Assembly: GCA_944377405.1 (NCBI GenBank)
Contig: CALWES010000004.1
Span: 62,001-126,000 of the forward strand
DNA: 64,000 nt
From: an uncultured Lachnospiraceae bacterium
GTDB lineage: Bacteria > Bacillota > Clostridia > Lachnospirales > Lachnospiraceae
Direction of reading: 5' to 3'
Under the pieces are notes generated by a model. The model ran no database searches and was not told the DNA's origin. It saw only the letters and a program-made list of their open reading frames with translations. A program made the position numbers and the translations under genes. This document shows, in pieces, positions 7,754 through 16,562 of the stretch (its first letter is position 1; each line of letters starts with the position of its first letter).

Positions 7754-9763
7754 ATGGAACCAAACCAGAACAACCAGAACCGGGGCGGAGGCGGCAGGCC
7801 GCCGCAGAACAGCTTCGGACAGAATATGATGATCGTGGTCATCGCAGCAGTGCTGAGCCTGTTTTTGATGAACTGGGGCAGCAGCCTGATGAGGGACAAG
7901 TCGGAGGAGGAAGTCAGCTACGACCAGTTCTACGAGATGATGGAATCCGGAGAGGTGGAGAAGGTCAGCATCGGCTCTTCTGAGATCACCATCCGGGTAA
8001 AGGAGGATTCTGAGAAATATCCCTCCATGATCCATTACTATACCTATAAGATGGACTACGATCCGGAGCTCCTTCCCACCCTCCGGGCCAACGGCATCGA
8101 ATTCGCCCAGGAAGCGCCGGATACCTCCGGCTTCATCTGGGATATCGTCATCGGCCTGGTGCTGCCCTTTGTCCTGATCTTTTTGATCATGAACTTCATG
8201 ATGAAGCGTATGGGCGGCGGAAACGGCATCATGGGAGTGGGCAAGTCCAACGCCAAGATGTATATGGAACGGGAGACCGGAGTCACCTTTGCAGATGTGG
8301 CCGGAGAGGATGAGGCCAAGGAATCCCTGGTGGAGATCGTGGACTTCCTTCACAACCCGGGAAAATACCGGAGCATCGGCGCAAAGCTTCCCAAGGGCGC
8401 CCTGCTGGTGGGACCTCCCGGAACCGGAAAGACCCTGCTGGCAAAGGCCGTGGCAGGAGAGGCCAAAGTGCCCTTCTATTCCCTGTCGGGCTCCGACTTC
8501 GTGGAGATGTTCGTGGGCGTGGGTGCCTCCCGCGTCCGGGACCTTTTCAAGCAGGCCAACAGCACGGCCCCCTGTATCATCTTCATCGATGAGATCGATG
8601 CCATCGGTAAGTCCAGGAATTCCCGTTACGGGGGAAACGACGAGCGGGAGAACACCCTGAACCAGCTTCTGTCCGAAATGGACGGCTTTGATCCCGGCAG
8701 AGGCATCATGGTGCTGGGAGCCACCAACCGTCCCGAGATCCTGGATCCCGCCCTGCTGCGTCCGGGCCGTTTTGACCGGCGCGTCATCGTGGAGAAGCCG
8801 GACCTTAAGGGCCGTGTCAATATCCTGAAGGTCCATGCCAAGGACGTGAAGCTGGATAAGACAGTGAATTTTGAGGAGATCGCCCTGGCCACCAGCGGTG
8901 CCGTGGGAGCGGATCTTGCCAATATGATGAACGAGGCCGCTATCATGGCGGTTAAGGACGGCAGAAAGGCCGTCAGCCAGAAGGACCTTTTCGAGGCAGT
9001 GGAGGTGGTCCTTGTGGGTAAGGAGAAGAAGGACCGGATCCTTTCCAAGGAGGAACGGCGCATCGTTTCCTACCACGAGGTGGGCCACGCCCTGATCGCA
9101 GCGGTCCAGAAAGACGCGGAGCCTGTTCAGAAGATCACCATCGTTCCCAGGACCATGGGGGCCCTGGGCTATGTGATGCAGGTTCCGGAGGAAGAAAAGT
9201 ATCTGATGTCCAAAAAGGAGCTGGAGGCCCGTCTGGTTACGGCCTTTGGCGGAAGGGCTGCGGAGGAGCTGGTATTTGACAGCATCACCACCGGTGCTTC
9301 CAATGACATCGAGCAGGCCACGGACATTGCCAGGGCCATGGTGACCCAGTACGGCATGAGCGACGCCTTCGGTGTCATGGGGCTTGCAAAGACCCAGGAC
9401 CAGTACCTCAGCGGACGGACGGTGCTGAACTGCAGTGAGGACACGGCGGCGGAGATCGACCGGGTGGTGAAGGAAATGCTTCAGAAGGCCTATGAGGAGG
9501 CCAAGGCCATCCTTGCGGAGAACCGGGAGATCATGGACCAGATCGCGGCCTACCTGATCGAGAAGGAGACCATCACCGGTAAGGAATTCATGGAGATCTA
9601 CCGCAGGGCAAAGGGGATCCCCGAGCCGGAGGAGACCGAAGCAGCTGAGGAGGCGAAGCCGGAAACTTCCGGAGAAATGAAAGCGGAAGCGGAGCCGGAA
9701 CAGCCCGGAAACACTCCCCAGGAAGGACCGGAGGAAGAGCTGGGAGAGTTCAGAGAAGTGTAA
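7754..9763 (+). CDS. ftsH: ATP-dependent zinc metalloprotease FtsH
   Basis: Membrane-bound AAA+ protease that extracts and degrades membrane and regulatory proteins. 669 residues: a Gln/Asn/Gly-rich N-terminus, membrane segments at about 24-45 and 127-150 with an extracytoplasmic domain between, Walker A GPPGTGKT at 220-227, Walker B IIFIDEID near 275-282, second region of homology, and the zinc site HEVGH at 441-445. The last 45 residues are a Glu/Pro-rich acidic tail not needed for activity in the family. All catalytic motifs are present. Genes for tilS and hpt, which often precede ftsH in Firmicutes, are absent here. Confidence 0.97.
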   Translation: MEPNQNNQNRGGGGRPPQNSFGQNMMIVVIAAVLSLFLMNWGSSLMRDKSEEEVSYDQFYEMMESGEVEKVSIGSSEITIRVKEDSEKYPSMIHYYTYKMDYDPELLPTLRANGIEFAQEAPDTSGFIWDIVIGLVLPFVLIFLIMNFMMKRMGGGNGIMGVGKSNAKMYMERETGVTFADVAGEDEAKESLVEIVDFLHNPGKYRSIGAKLPKGALLVGPPGTGKTLLAKAVAGEAKVPFYSLSGSDFVEMFVGVGASRVRDLFKQANSTAPCIIFIDEIDAIGKSRNSRYGGNDERENTLNQLLSEMDGFDPGRGIMVLGATNRPEILDPALLRPGRFDRRVIVEKPDLKGRVNILKVHAKDVKLDKTVNFEEIALATSGAVGADLANMMNEAAIMAVKDGRKAVSQKDLFEAVEVVLVGKEKKDRILSKEERRIVSYHEVGHALIAAVQKDAEPVQKITIVPRTMGALGYVMQVPEEEKYLMSKKELEARLVTAFGGRAAEELVFDSITTGASNDIEQATDIARAMVTQYGMSDAFGVMGLAKTQDQYLSGRTVLNCSEDTAAEIDRVVKEMLQKAYEEAKAILAENREIMDQIAAYLIEKETITGKEFMEIYRRAKGIPEPEETEAAEEAKPETSGEMKAEAEPEQPGNTPQEGPEEELGEFREV

Positions 9764-9785
9764 AGCTTTTGTAAGCTATGAGGGG

Positions 9786-9814
9786 TTTTAATGGCTCCTG
9801 GATTATGCTATACT
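9786..9814 (+). promoter_or_regulatory. Extended -10 promoter of the carboxypeptidase gene
   Basis: TGCTATACT at 9806-9814 is an extended -10 element; the -35 position (TTTTAA, 9786-9791) is poor. The same TGCTATACT occurs before the response regulator and bile salt hydrolase genes. Confidence 0.5.
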
Positions 9815-9857
9815 AGGTCCCGATGATTAAAGGAAACCGAAAAGGAGTTTCAGAAAT

Positions 9858-11414
9858 ATGTTCAGAAAAGCGAAGAAGATACTGGCCATCAGCCTTGCGG
9901 CGGCGCTGTTATCCGCCCAGGCGGCCTATGCGGATACTGTTATCACGGCACCTCAGCCGGAGCTTACGGAAGCTGCCGGAAACCACATGTCCAGCACCGG
10001 ACCTACCGGACAGAAGGAGGTAGGAGCGGACGGCTATGTGGTAGTCGGTTCTGACGGAAGAAACAGCAACGAATATGTGAATGCAGGCCCCGGTGCGGGC
10101 GGCATTCCGGGAACCGGAACCGGCAATCAGTCCGGAAGCGGCAACATCATCATCAGCGGCGGAACCCAGTCTGGTACCCAGCAGAGCGGCGGAACGGTCC
10201 AGGGACCGGCAGGACAGCAGACCGGAGGAACGGCTGCACAGTCCGGAAATACCACCGGCCAGATCACCCTCAGCGACAGCATCGCAAAGCCCGGCATCTA
10301 CTCCGAGGCAGCGATCCTCTATGATGCAACCACCGGACAGGTGCTTTATGAGAAGAATTCCCAGAAGGCCATGTATCCTGCCTCCACTACCAAGCTTATG
10401 ACAGCCCTGCTTGCAGCGGAGCGTCTCAATCTGGATGATACGGTGACCTATTCCCAGACAGCTACCCACGGACTGGAGTCCGGAGCAGCAACGGTGCAGC
10501 TGGATACGGGTGATACCCTGACGGTAAAGGATTCCCTTTATGCTCTGATGCTGAAGTCCGCCTGCGAGGTGGCAAACGGCCTTGCGGAGAAGGTATCCGG
10601 AAGCCAGGCAGCCTTTGCAGAGCTTATGAATCAGCGGGCACAGCAGCTGGGCTGCAAGAACACCCATTTTACCAATGCATCGGGACTGAATGATGCTTCC
10701 CATTACACCACGGCTTATGATATGGCCCTGATCACGAAGGCAGCCCTGGACAACGAGACCGTAAGGACCATCGACCAGACCCTTACCTATACCCTGCCGG
10801 CATCCAAGAACCGGGGATCCCTTCAGATCACGAACGGCCACAAGATGCTGAACCCCGCCAACAGCCAGTACTATGAAGGCATCATCGGCGGCAAGACCGG
10901 TTATACCTCAAAGGCTGGAAACACCCTGGCAACTGCAGTGGTGAAGGACGGACATGAGCTGATCGCTGTTGTTATGAAGTCCACCCAGAAGCAGTATGAG
11001 GATACCAAGGCCCTCCTGGACTATGGCTTCCAGCAGATCGCAGCTTCAAAGGGCGGTACCCAGAGCAGCGGGACCACAGCCCAGAGCGGTACCGGCTGGA
11101 TCAAGGTTTCCGATACCCAGTGGCAGTATAAGAAAGCAGACGGAAGTCTTTGCAAGTCCGAGTGGCTTGATCTGAACGGCAGCACCTACTGGTTCGATGA
11201 CAATACCTACATGGCAACGGGCTGGAGACATTTCTCCAACGATGCCTGGTATTACTTCAATCCCCAGAACGGCGCAATGGTTACCAACAAGTGGATCACG
11301 GAGGACGGAAAGTCCTACTACGTACAGAGCGACGGCACCATGGCGGTGAACACCGTGATCGACGGCATCTATCAGGTAGACGCAAACGGCGTATATGTGA
11401 AGAAGCTGCAGTAA
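9858..11414 (+). CDS. Secreted D-alanyl-D-alanine carboxypeptidase (peptidase S11) with choline-binding-like repeats
   Basis: Trims the terminal D-Ala of peptidoglycan stem peptides. 518 residues: signal peptide ending at AYA (25), a Gly/Thr/Gln-rich linker to about 135, the S11 domain, and from about 415 aromatic W-x-G-type repeats (for example WLDLNGSTYWFDDN) like choline- or wall-binding repeats. The nucleophile motif is STTK (176-179) and KTG is at 346-348. The middle SxN motif reads S234-A235-C236, so the expected catalytic asparagine is a cysteine. The start ATG follows AAAGGAG. It could be fully active, slowed, or a binding protein; this is not decided by sequence. Confidence 0.85.
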   Translation: MFRKAKKILAISLAAALLSAQAAYADTVITAPQPELTEAAGNHMSSTGPTGQKEVGADGYVVVGSDGRNSNEYVNAGPGAGGIPGTGTGNQSGSGNIIISGGTQSGTQQSGGTVQGPAGQQTGGTAAQSGNTTGQITLSDSIAKPGIYSEAAILYDATTGQVLYEKNSQKAMYPASTTKLMTALLAAERLNLDDTVTYSQTATHGLESGAATVQLDTGDTLTVKDSLYALMLKSACEVANGLAEKVSGSQAAFAELMNQRAQQLGCKNTHFTNASGLNDASHYTTAYDMALITKAALDNETVRTIDQTLTYTLPASKNRGSLQITNGHKMLNPANSQYYEGIIGGKTGYTSKAGNTLATAVVKDGHELIAVVMKSTQKQYEDTKALLDYGFQQIAASKGGTQSSGTTAQSGTGWIKVSDTQWQYKKADGSLCKSEWLDLNGSTYWFDDNTYMATGWRHFSNDAWYYFNPQNGAMVTNKWITEDGKSYYVQSDGTMAVNTVIDGIYQVDANGVYVKKLQ

Positions 11415-11456
11415 GCTGCCTGAAGGAACGGATAATTCTGTCGGGAGACACAGACT

Positions 11457-12569
11457 TTGAAAAAAAGAGATAAGAAATTTGAGACGCTGGAGGACATCGA
11501 GCAGCAGCTCCTGAAGCCCTCCGGCGTCAGAAAAGAAAAAAAGGAACGGATCAGGAAGACGGCGTATGCCCAGGAGTTCTCACTGGAGTACATCCTGCAG
11601 GAATACGGCCGTCTCTTAGTGATTCCTGCGATATGCGTGGTCCTGATCGTCATTATACTGATCGGAGAGGCCATTGCAGGCAGGGGTGGCTCCGGAGACG
11701 GGCAGGGGATTGCCACGGCCTCCGTGGCTGAGACCACCTCTGCAGGAACAGAGACCTCCGGAGAGGAGGGAAGCGGCGAGACGGAGACGGAACCGGAGAC
11801 GGACCCCAACAAGCTGAAGGCCTGTGAGGACCCGGGGATCGACACCGCAGTCAACGAATATTTTACCGCCAGACTCCACAGCGATACGGATACCCTTTAC
11901 CGTCTTTTCGGAAGGACAGAGGATACGGGAAAGGAGCAGCTGGCTCAGAAGCTTCAGGCCCAGGCCTCCTGGATCCAGTCCTTTGACGGGATCCGGGTAT
12001 ACACCATGCCGGGACTGGAGGAGGACGAGAGGGTCTGCATCATCCGCTACAAGATCAACTTCCGCAGGACCAATACCAATGCGGCAGGGATCATGTACTG
12101 CTACATGACAAGGCGCAGCGACGGAAGCTGGCAGATCCTGGAGAATCCGGACAGCCAGCGGGTGAAATACCTGAATGAGAAGCTGCAGGATCCGGATGTG
12201 ATCGCTATGCAGGATGAGGTGGACAGCGAACTGCGCAGCGCCCTTGCTTCCGACAGCGACCTGGCCCTGATCTATACCTCCTTCCTGAACGGGGAGATCT
12301 ATAATGAGACGGCGCCGGATGTTAACCGGGAGCAGGAGGTGGATCTCTTCCTGAATCCGGAGGATTCGGATCTGGTGGGAGACATGGTATTTGAAATCGA
12401 CTCCGAAAGCGATGAAGCTGCCGGAGCAGAAAATATAACGGGGACAGAAGCCGCAACGGACAGCCCGGCTGAGCCTGCGGCGGACACGGCGCCGGAGACG
12501 GAGGCCGTGGAAGTCCCGGAAGGACAGACAGAGGCCCCTGCACCGGAGATCACGGTACAGGTCGGATAA
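11457..12569 (+). CDS. Membrane-anchored hypothetical protein with an NTF2-like extracytoplasmic domain
   Basis: A 370-residue protein read from TTG 11457, preceded by GGGAG; no ATG is available before the membrane segment. A basic cytoplasmic N-terminus (1-51) is followed by one membrane helix (52-75), an acidic Glu/Thr/Ser linker (about 80-120), a domain at about 125-245 whose pattern ([20 protein letters not shown], then Y-rich strands and GSWQILEN) resembles NTF2-like domains, and an acidic Ala/Glu/Thr/Pro tail. It follows the carboxypeptidase by 42 bases and queA follows by 14, so it is probably in one operon and may act at the envelope. Function unknown. Confidence 0.75.
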   Translation: MKKRDKKFETLEDIEQQLLKPSGVRKEKKERIRKTAYAQEFSLEYILQEYGRLLVIPAICVVLIVIILIGEAIAGRGGSGDGQGIATASVAETTSAGTETSGEEGSGETETEPETDPNKLKACEDPGIDTAVNEYFTARLHSDTDTLYRLFGRTEDTGKEQLAQKLQAQASWIQSFDGIRVYTMPGLEEDERVCIIRYKINFRRTNTNAAGIMYCYMTRRSDGSWQILENPDSQRVKYLNEKLQDPDVIAMQDEVDSELRSALASDSDLALIYTSFLNGEIYNETAPDVNREQEVDLFLNPEDSDLVGDMVFEIDSESDEAAGAENITGTEAATDSPAEPAADTAPETEAVEVPEGQTEAPAPEITVQVG

Positions 12570-12583
12570 GACGAGGCAAAAAA

Positions 12584-13747
12584 ATGGATGTAAAGGATTT
12601 TGATTATGAGCTTCCGGAGGAGCTGATCGCCCAGGACCCGCTTCCGGACCGCAGCTCCTCCAGGCTCATGGTAATGGATATTGACAGCGGAAAGACGGCC
12701 CACAGGACCTTCCGGGATGTCATCGAGTACCTGGAGCCCGGAGATTGCATGGTGATCAACGATACGAAGGTCATTCCCGCAAGACTTCTTGGAGTCAAGG
12801 AGGATACGGGAGCCCATGTGGAGATCCTGCTGCTCCGGAGAAAGCAGGATGATATCTGGGAGTGCCTGGTAAAGCCGGGAAGAAAGCTGAAACCGGGTGC
12901 CCGGGTAAGCTTTGGAGAGGGGCTTCTGAAAGCGGAAATCGTGGATACCGTTGACGAGGGCAACCGGCTGGTGAAATTTTACTATGAGGGAATCTTCGAG
13001 GAGGTACTGGACCGCCTGGGTGAGATGCCCCTTCCCCCCTATATCCGCCATAAGCTGGAGGATAAGAACCGGTATCAGACGGTCTATGCGGAGCATGAGG
13101 GCTCTGCGGCGGCTCCCACTGCCGGATTGCATTTTACGAAGGAGCTTCTGCAGCAGATCCAGGACAAGGGGATCCGGATCCTCCATGTGACCCTGCATGT
13201 GGGTCTTGGGACCTTCCGCCCCGTAAAGGTGGATAAGATCGAGGACCACCATATGCACTCGGAGTTTTACATCGTTCCGGAGGAGACGGCGGAGCTGGTA
13301 AACCGGACCATAGCGGAGGGCCACCGGGTCATTTCCGTCGGAACCACCTCCACCCGGACCCTGGAATCGGCAGCGGTTCTGAATCCTGCCTACGAAAAAC
13401 TGCAGGAAGAGGAAGAAAAAGGAAATAAAATTTCTGCCAGAAAAGAAATTATCGAAGGAAAAGAAAGATACATCGGAGAAGACGGGAAAATTATCCCAAA
13501 ATATCTCCTGGCTCCCAAGAGCGGCTGGACGGAGATCTTCATCTATCCGGGCTATGAATGGAAGCTGATCGACGCTCTGATCACCAACTTCCACCTGCCC
13601 CAGTCCACTCTGGTGATGCTGGTGTCAGCCCTTTCCAGCAGGGAGAAGGTGCTGGCGGCCTACCGGGAGGCGGTGGAGCAGCGGTATAGATTTTTTTCAT
13701 TCGGGGACGCCTGTCTGTTTATTAGAACTAAAAACTCACAAAAGTAA
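12584..13747 (+). CDS. queA: S-adenosylmethionine:tRNA ribosyltransferase-isomerase
   Basis: Transfers the ribosyl moiety of S-adenosylmethionine to 7-aminomethyl-7-deazaguanine in tRNA, making epoxyqueuosine. 387 residues against a usual 340-350. Family signatures are present: [12 protein letters not shown] at the start, [15 protein letters not shown] mid-protein, [13 protein letters not shown] near 252-264, and [21 protein letters not shown] near 318. The extra length is a charged segment at about residues 272-308, between TLESAA and [12 protein letters not shown], encoded by unusually A-rich DNA (13400-13500). tgt is not adjacent. A terminator-like hairpin lies at 13799 in the convergent intergenic space. 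Confidence 0.95.
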   Translation: MDVKDFDYELPEELIAQDPLPDRSSSRLMVMDIDSGKTAHRTFRDVIEYLEPGDCMVINDTKVIPARLLGVKEDTGAHVEILLLRRKQDDIWECLVKPGRKLKPGARVSFGEGLLKAEIVDTVDEGNRLVKFYYEGIFEEVLDRLGEMPLPPYIRHKLEDKNRYQTVYAEHEGSAAAPTAGLHFTKELLQQIQDKGIRILHVTLHVGLGTFRPVKVDKIEDHHMHSEFYIVPEETAELVNRTIAEGHRVISVGTTSTRTLESAAVLNPAYEKLQEEEEKGNKISARKEIIEGKERYIGEDGKIIPKYLLAPKSGWTEIFIYPGYEWKLIDALITNFHLPQSTLVMLVSALSSREKVLAAYREAVEQRYRFFSFGDACLFIRTKNSQK

Positions 13748-13794
13748 GGCTTTTGGTGAAAATCATTCAATTTGATTACCGAATTTCTTTATTA

Positions 13795-13829
13795 CATAAA
13801 AAGAGCATCCGCATAGTGGGTGCTCTTTA
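13795..13829 (-). terminator. Hairpin terminator between queA and the convergent nuclease-like gene
   Basis: A 12-bp stem (13800-13811 with 13815-13826, with wobble) is followed on the minus strand by TTTTTATG. On the plus strand only TTT follows, so it mainly ends the minus-strand transcript. Its stem sequence (GAGCATCCGC) is nearly the same as that of the terminator at 52-80. Confidence 0.6.
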
Positions 13830-13870
13830 CGCTATAAACTATGATAATATATGTTTCTTCGCCAGGAGTT

Positions 13871-14443
13871 TTACATCCGATCCATTACGGAATGGATCGC
13901 CTTGGATAGTTCCAGGTAATCACACTCTACGGGGCCCAGTGCTTTAAGTTTCTTAAGGGTGATGACCTTCTGGCTGCCTACCATTTCATCCAGTACCATG
14001 GTCGGAAGGACCATGAACTCCCATAGATCGAGATTCAGCGGATCCTCGTCAAGGGACAGACCATCATAGATGGCGAATACATATACGTCGGAGTTTCGTT
14101 GCATTGGAGCGTCCTCCTTGTAATCCCCGGTCTCGTCTGGAAGACGGGCAGGGGCCACACGGAAGGTAAGCCTGTCCGGATGTTTGATGCCCCAGAGCTG
14201 TACTCGGGCCGCTGATTTTACCTCCACCCGGTATCCGTCGCGAGTGAGAAGATCGTATGGCGCAAAGGCAACTCTATCTTTATAGTCTACGCCCAGTGCA
14301 GTCGCTACAACATATTCTGCCAGAACAGCCCGGGAAGTGTTCCTGAGCAGATCAGAGTATGCCCATTTCCAGAAGTCAACAAGCTGTTTCCCCGTCTCCA
14401 TGCCAGAGACGGTAAACGGCTCCTGTCCATTATATTTTTTCAT
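13871..14443 (-). CDS. Orphan PD-(D/E)XK nuclease-like protein
   Basis: A 190-residue protein not matched to a named family. The pattern of an acidic residue on an early helix (E43 in LAEYVVA), D64 in APYDLL, then E74-V-K76 in GYRVEVKSA, with hydrophobic strands around, fits the PD-(D/E)XK nuclease core used by restriction enzymes, VSR and many defence nucleases. The ATG at 14441-14443 follows AAGGGGGAT. No methyltransferase or specificity subunit is adjacent. It opens a stretch of lower GC content between queA and rluF. The catalytic assignment is inference from the motif only. Confidence 0.6.
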   Translation of the reverse strand: MKKYNGQEPFTVSGMETGKQLVDFWKWAYSDLLRNTSRAVLAEYVVATALGVDYKDRVAFAPYDLLTRDGYRVEVKSAARVQLWGIKHPDRLTFRVAPARLPDETGDYKEDAPMQRNSDVYVFAIYDGLSLDEDPLNLDLWEFMVLPTMVLDEMVGSQKVITLKKLKALGPVECDYLELSKAIHSVMDRM

Positions 14444-14552
14444 CTGTTATCCCCCTTATGCGTTACCCAGTTCGATAATCGGAAAAATGAACGCTTTTTC
14501 ATTCTACAAGTCTGTTTAAGTAATGTAAAGCTGAAACAATAGAAGGATAAAA

Positions 14553-14708
14553 ATGGTATGGCATTACAGCAGAGAGCTGATCATGCCGGATCTGATAAAG
14601 CCAGTTGAGGAATCCTTAAAAACAAACTTATTGACTGCGGATTATGATCTTGCTACGATAACGTCAGAAGATGGAACTGTTGTTGATAACAAAACCACGC
14701 ATATGTAG
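14553..14708 (+). CDS. Small hypothetical protein, 51 residues
   Basis: A short frame starting at ATG 14553 with AAGGA seven bases upstream and ending at TAG 14708, twelve bases before the next start. The product is soluble, with no recognised family (begins MVWHYSREL). It is the first of four closely spaced plus-strand frames ending at 15604. Coding status is supported only by the ribosome binding site and spacing. Confidence 0.4.
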   Translation: MVWHYSRELIMPDLIKPVEESLKTNLLTADYDLATITSEDGTVVDNKTTHM

Positions 14709-14720
14709 TCAGGAGGGAAA

Positions 14721-14981
14721 ATGGATAATATCCTGAAAGGACTCAGTAAAAAGCAGTTGGAATTTATGAGCATTGAATGCGGTGTATCCGTTGAGGAAAT
14801 CAAGAAAGCAGATGAAGATCAGGTCTTGTCCTTATATGATATTGTGTGCGATATAGAGATCGATGAAACCGTGAAGGCAGACGATAGCGAATCGGACGAG
14901 TTATCTGAGAGAGGGAAAATGGCGGAAAACATCGTCACGATCATCGGAAATAATATCAGGGATAAGAAGGGCCTCGAATGA
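14721..14981 (+). CDS. Small acidic hypothetical protein, 86 residues
   Basis: Start ATG 14721 preceded by AGGAGG at good spacing. The N-terminal half (LSKKQLEFMSIECGVSVEEI) looks like a small helical domain, and the middle is rich in Asp, Glu and Ser. No membrane segment. No family recognised. It follows the 51-residue frame by twelve bases and precedes the small membrane protein, suggesting one operon. Confidence 0.65.
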   Translation: MDNILKGLSKKQLEFMSIECGVSVEEIKKADEDQVLSLYDIVCDIEIDETVKADDSESDELSERGKMAENIVTIIGNNIRDKKGLE

Positions 14982-15017
14982 TATGAAAGTCTGATATATG
15001 GATGAGGAGGCAAGTAA

Positions 15018-15161
15018 ATGATTATATTGAAAAGAGGAATCTGGACTCTGTCAAGTGTAAGTCTGGTTGTTTATATCTTTACGCAGAGCACCATTTCGGC
15101 GATATTTCTTCTGATGTTCGCTTCTATGGCCTTCGGGATCATGCTTGGCGAAAAAGGATAA
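15018..15161 (+). CDS. Small membrane protein, 47 residues
   Basis: A short frame from ATG 15018, preceded by GAGGAGG with a seven-base spacer, to TAA 15161. After a short basic start (MIILKRG) the product is almost entirely hydrophobic, enough for one long or two short membrane helices, and ends GEKG. It lies 38 bases before the HicB-like gene. It resembles in size and character small membrane toxins and membrane regulators, but no family was recognised. Confidence 0.55.
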   Translation: MIILKRGIWTLSSVSLVVYIFTQSTISAIFLLMFASMAFGIMLGEKG

Positions 15162-15199
15162 TTTCCGTAAGCTTGGAGTTGCTGATATAGGAGAAGAAC

Positions 15200-15604
15200 A
15201 TGAAGAAGAAAGATAGATATTTTTATCCTGCTGTATTCAGCTATGAGGAAGGACAGGAAATTTCTGTTTTATTTCCAGACCTTGATGTGGCAACAAGCGG
15301 AGTGGATGAAGATGACGCACTGATGTCTGCCAGGGAGCTGTTGGGAATAACCATGAGTGGACTGGAAGAGGATGGAGAAGAGATTCCGGAGGCTTCGGCA
15401 CTCCGGGATGTAAAGCTGTCCGCCAATGAAAGGGCCGTCCTGGTAGATGTTTACATGCCCTCTGTCAGACTGGCGCACGAAAACAGAGCCGTTACCCGTA
15501 CAGTTACATTACCGGTTTGGTTGAATGCCGCTGCACTTGGAGCAGGAATCAACTTTTCGCAGACGCTTCAGGATGCGCTGAAAAAACAACTTAACATTGC
15601 ATAA
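15200..15604 (+). CDS. HicB-family antitoxin-like protein without HicA partner
   Basis: A 134-residue protein with the two-part HicB layout: a partial RNase H-like N-terminal domain (YPAVFSYEEGQEISVLFPDL, then GVDEDDALMSARELLG), and a C-terminal ribbon-helix-helix-like segment (RTVTLPVWLNAAALGAGINFS). HicB normally neutralises the HicA mRNA interferase and represses their operon. No HicA-like frame is present on either side; the upstream neighbour is a 47-residue membrane protein. Start ATG 15200 follows GGAG. A terminator follows immediately. It may be an orphan regulator or use an unusual partner. Confidence 0.8.
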   Translation: MKKKDRYFYPAVFSYEEGQEISVLFPDLDVATSGVDEDDALMSARELLGITMSGLEEDGEEIPEASALRDVKLSANERAVLVDVYMPSVRLAHENRAVTRTVTLPVWLNAAALGAGINFSQTLQDALKKQLNIA

Positions 15605-15612
15605 GGAGAAAG

Positions 15613-15637
15613 GGGAAGCCGAAGCGCTTCCCTTTTT
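15613..15637 (+). terminator. Terminator after the HicB-like gene
   Basis: GGGAAGC (15613-15619) pairs with GCTTCCC (15626-15632) and is followed by TTTTT. It starts nine bases after the stop. Confidence 0.85.
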
Positions 15638-15662
15638 ATATGGAAGCCAGAAAATTAAAACA

Positions 15663-15691
15663 TTGCAGAAAATACCCCTCCGTGATAGAAT
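15663..15691 (+). promoter_or_regulatory. Promoter of rluF
   Basis: TTGCAG (15663-15668), 17 bases, TAGAAT (15686-15691). Probably also drives asnA and the secreted protein downstream. Confidence 0.65.
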
Positions 15692-15736
15692 AGCAAAATA
15701 TGAATTTATTCGCAAAGGAAGGAGTATCGGCATCGG

Positions 15737-16513
15737 ATGGAAGAGATCAGACTGAATAAATTCCTCTCCGAGATGGGAGTCTGCTCCCGGCGGGAGGCGG
15801 ACCGCTTTGTGGAAAGCGGCAGAGTCCTGGTGAACGGAAAGCCTGCGGAGCTGGGGCAGAAGATCCGGGAGACGGATGAGATCACCCTGGACGGAAAGCC
15901 CGTTGCAGCGGAGCAGAAGGACAAGCCCGTGCTGATCGCCTTCAATAAGCCCAGAGGGATCGTCTGCACCACCTCAGCCAAGGACCGGGCGACCAACATC
16001 ATCGAATATATCAACTACCCGGTCAGGATCTTCCCCATCGGACGCCTGGATAAGGACTCCGAAGGGATTATCCTTCTGACCAATCAGGGGGATCTGGTCA
16101 ATAAGATCAACCGTCAGCGCTATGGCCATGAGAAGGAATATGTGGTCCGCTGCAAGAAGAAGCTGACGAAGACCTTCCTGACAAAGATGAGCCAGGGGGT
16201 GGAGATCCTGATCCCGGTCATCGACGCATCGGACAAGGATAAGAAAAAGGCCCGGGGCCGGGAATACGTAACGGTCACCACCAGGCCCTGTCAGGTGACC
16301 CAGCTGGATGACCACAGCTTTGACATCATCCTTACCCAGGGGCTGAACCGGCAGATCCGCAGGATGTGCGACGCCCTGGGAAACTATGTGGACCGGCTGA
16401 AGCGGATCCGGGTGATGAATATCGAACTTTCCGATCTGCCGGAGGGTCAGTGGAGAGACGTGACGGAGGAAGAACTTGCGGAGCTGAACCGGCTGATCGA
16501 GAAGGATACATAA
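15737..16513 (+). CDS. rluF: 23S rRNA pseudouridine synthase, RluF/RluB family
   Basis: Converts a uridine in 23S rRNA to pseudouridine. 258 residues: N-terminal S4 RNA-binding domain (LNKFLSEMGVCSRREADRFV), then the catalytic domain with FNKPRGIVCT and the active-site aspartate in FPIGRLDKDSEGIILLTNQGD. The FPIGRLDKDSEGLI-type motif favours RluF (position 2604) over RluB. The ATG at 15737 lies about 12 bases after GGAAGGAG, a rather long spacer, but no other start is available. asnA follows after 49 bases. Confidence 0.9.
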   Translation: MEEIRLNKFLSEMGVCSRREADRFVESGRVLVNGKPAELGQKIRETDEITLDGKPVAAEQKDKPVLIAFNKPRGIVCTTSAKDRATNIIEYINYPVRIFPIGRLDKDSEGIILLTNQGDLVNKINRQRYGHEKEYVVRCKKKLTKTFLTKMSQGVEILIPVIDASDKDKKKARGREYVTVTTRPCQVTQLDDHSFDIILTQGLNRQIRRMCDALGNYVDRLKRIRVMNIELSDLPEGQWRDVTEEELAELNRLIEKDT

Positions 16514-16562
16514 AGAACTGCAGTAATTGACAGATACCATAGGCTGGAGGAAGGAGACATTT

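Noticed and set aside
15002..15190. 62-residue frame upstream of the HicB-like gene as a HicA candidate
   Set aside because: It lacks HicA features such as the conserved GSH motif, overlaps a better-supported small membrane protein frame, and its start has no spaced ribosome binding site.
16524..16562. TTGACA before asnA as a separate promoter
   Set aside because: No -10 element at suitable spacing; asnA more likely follows rluF in one transcript.
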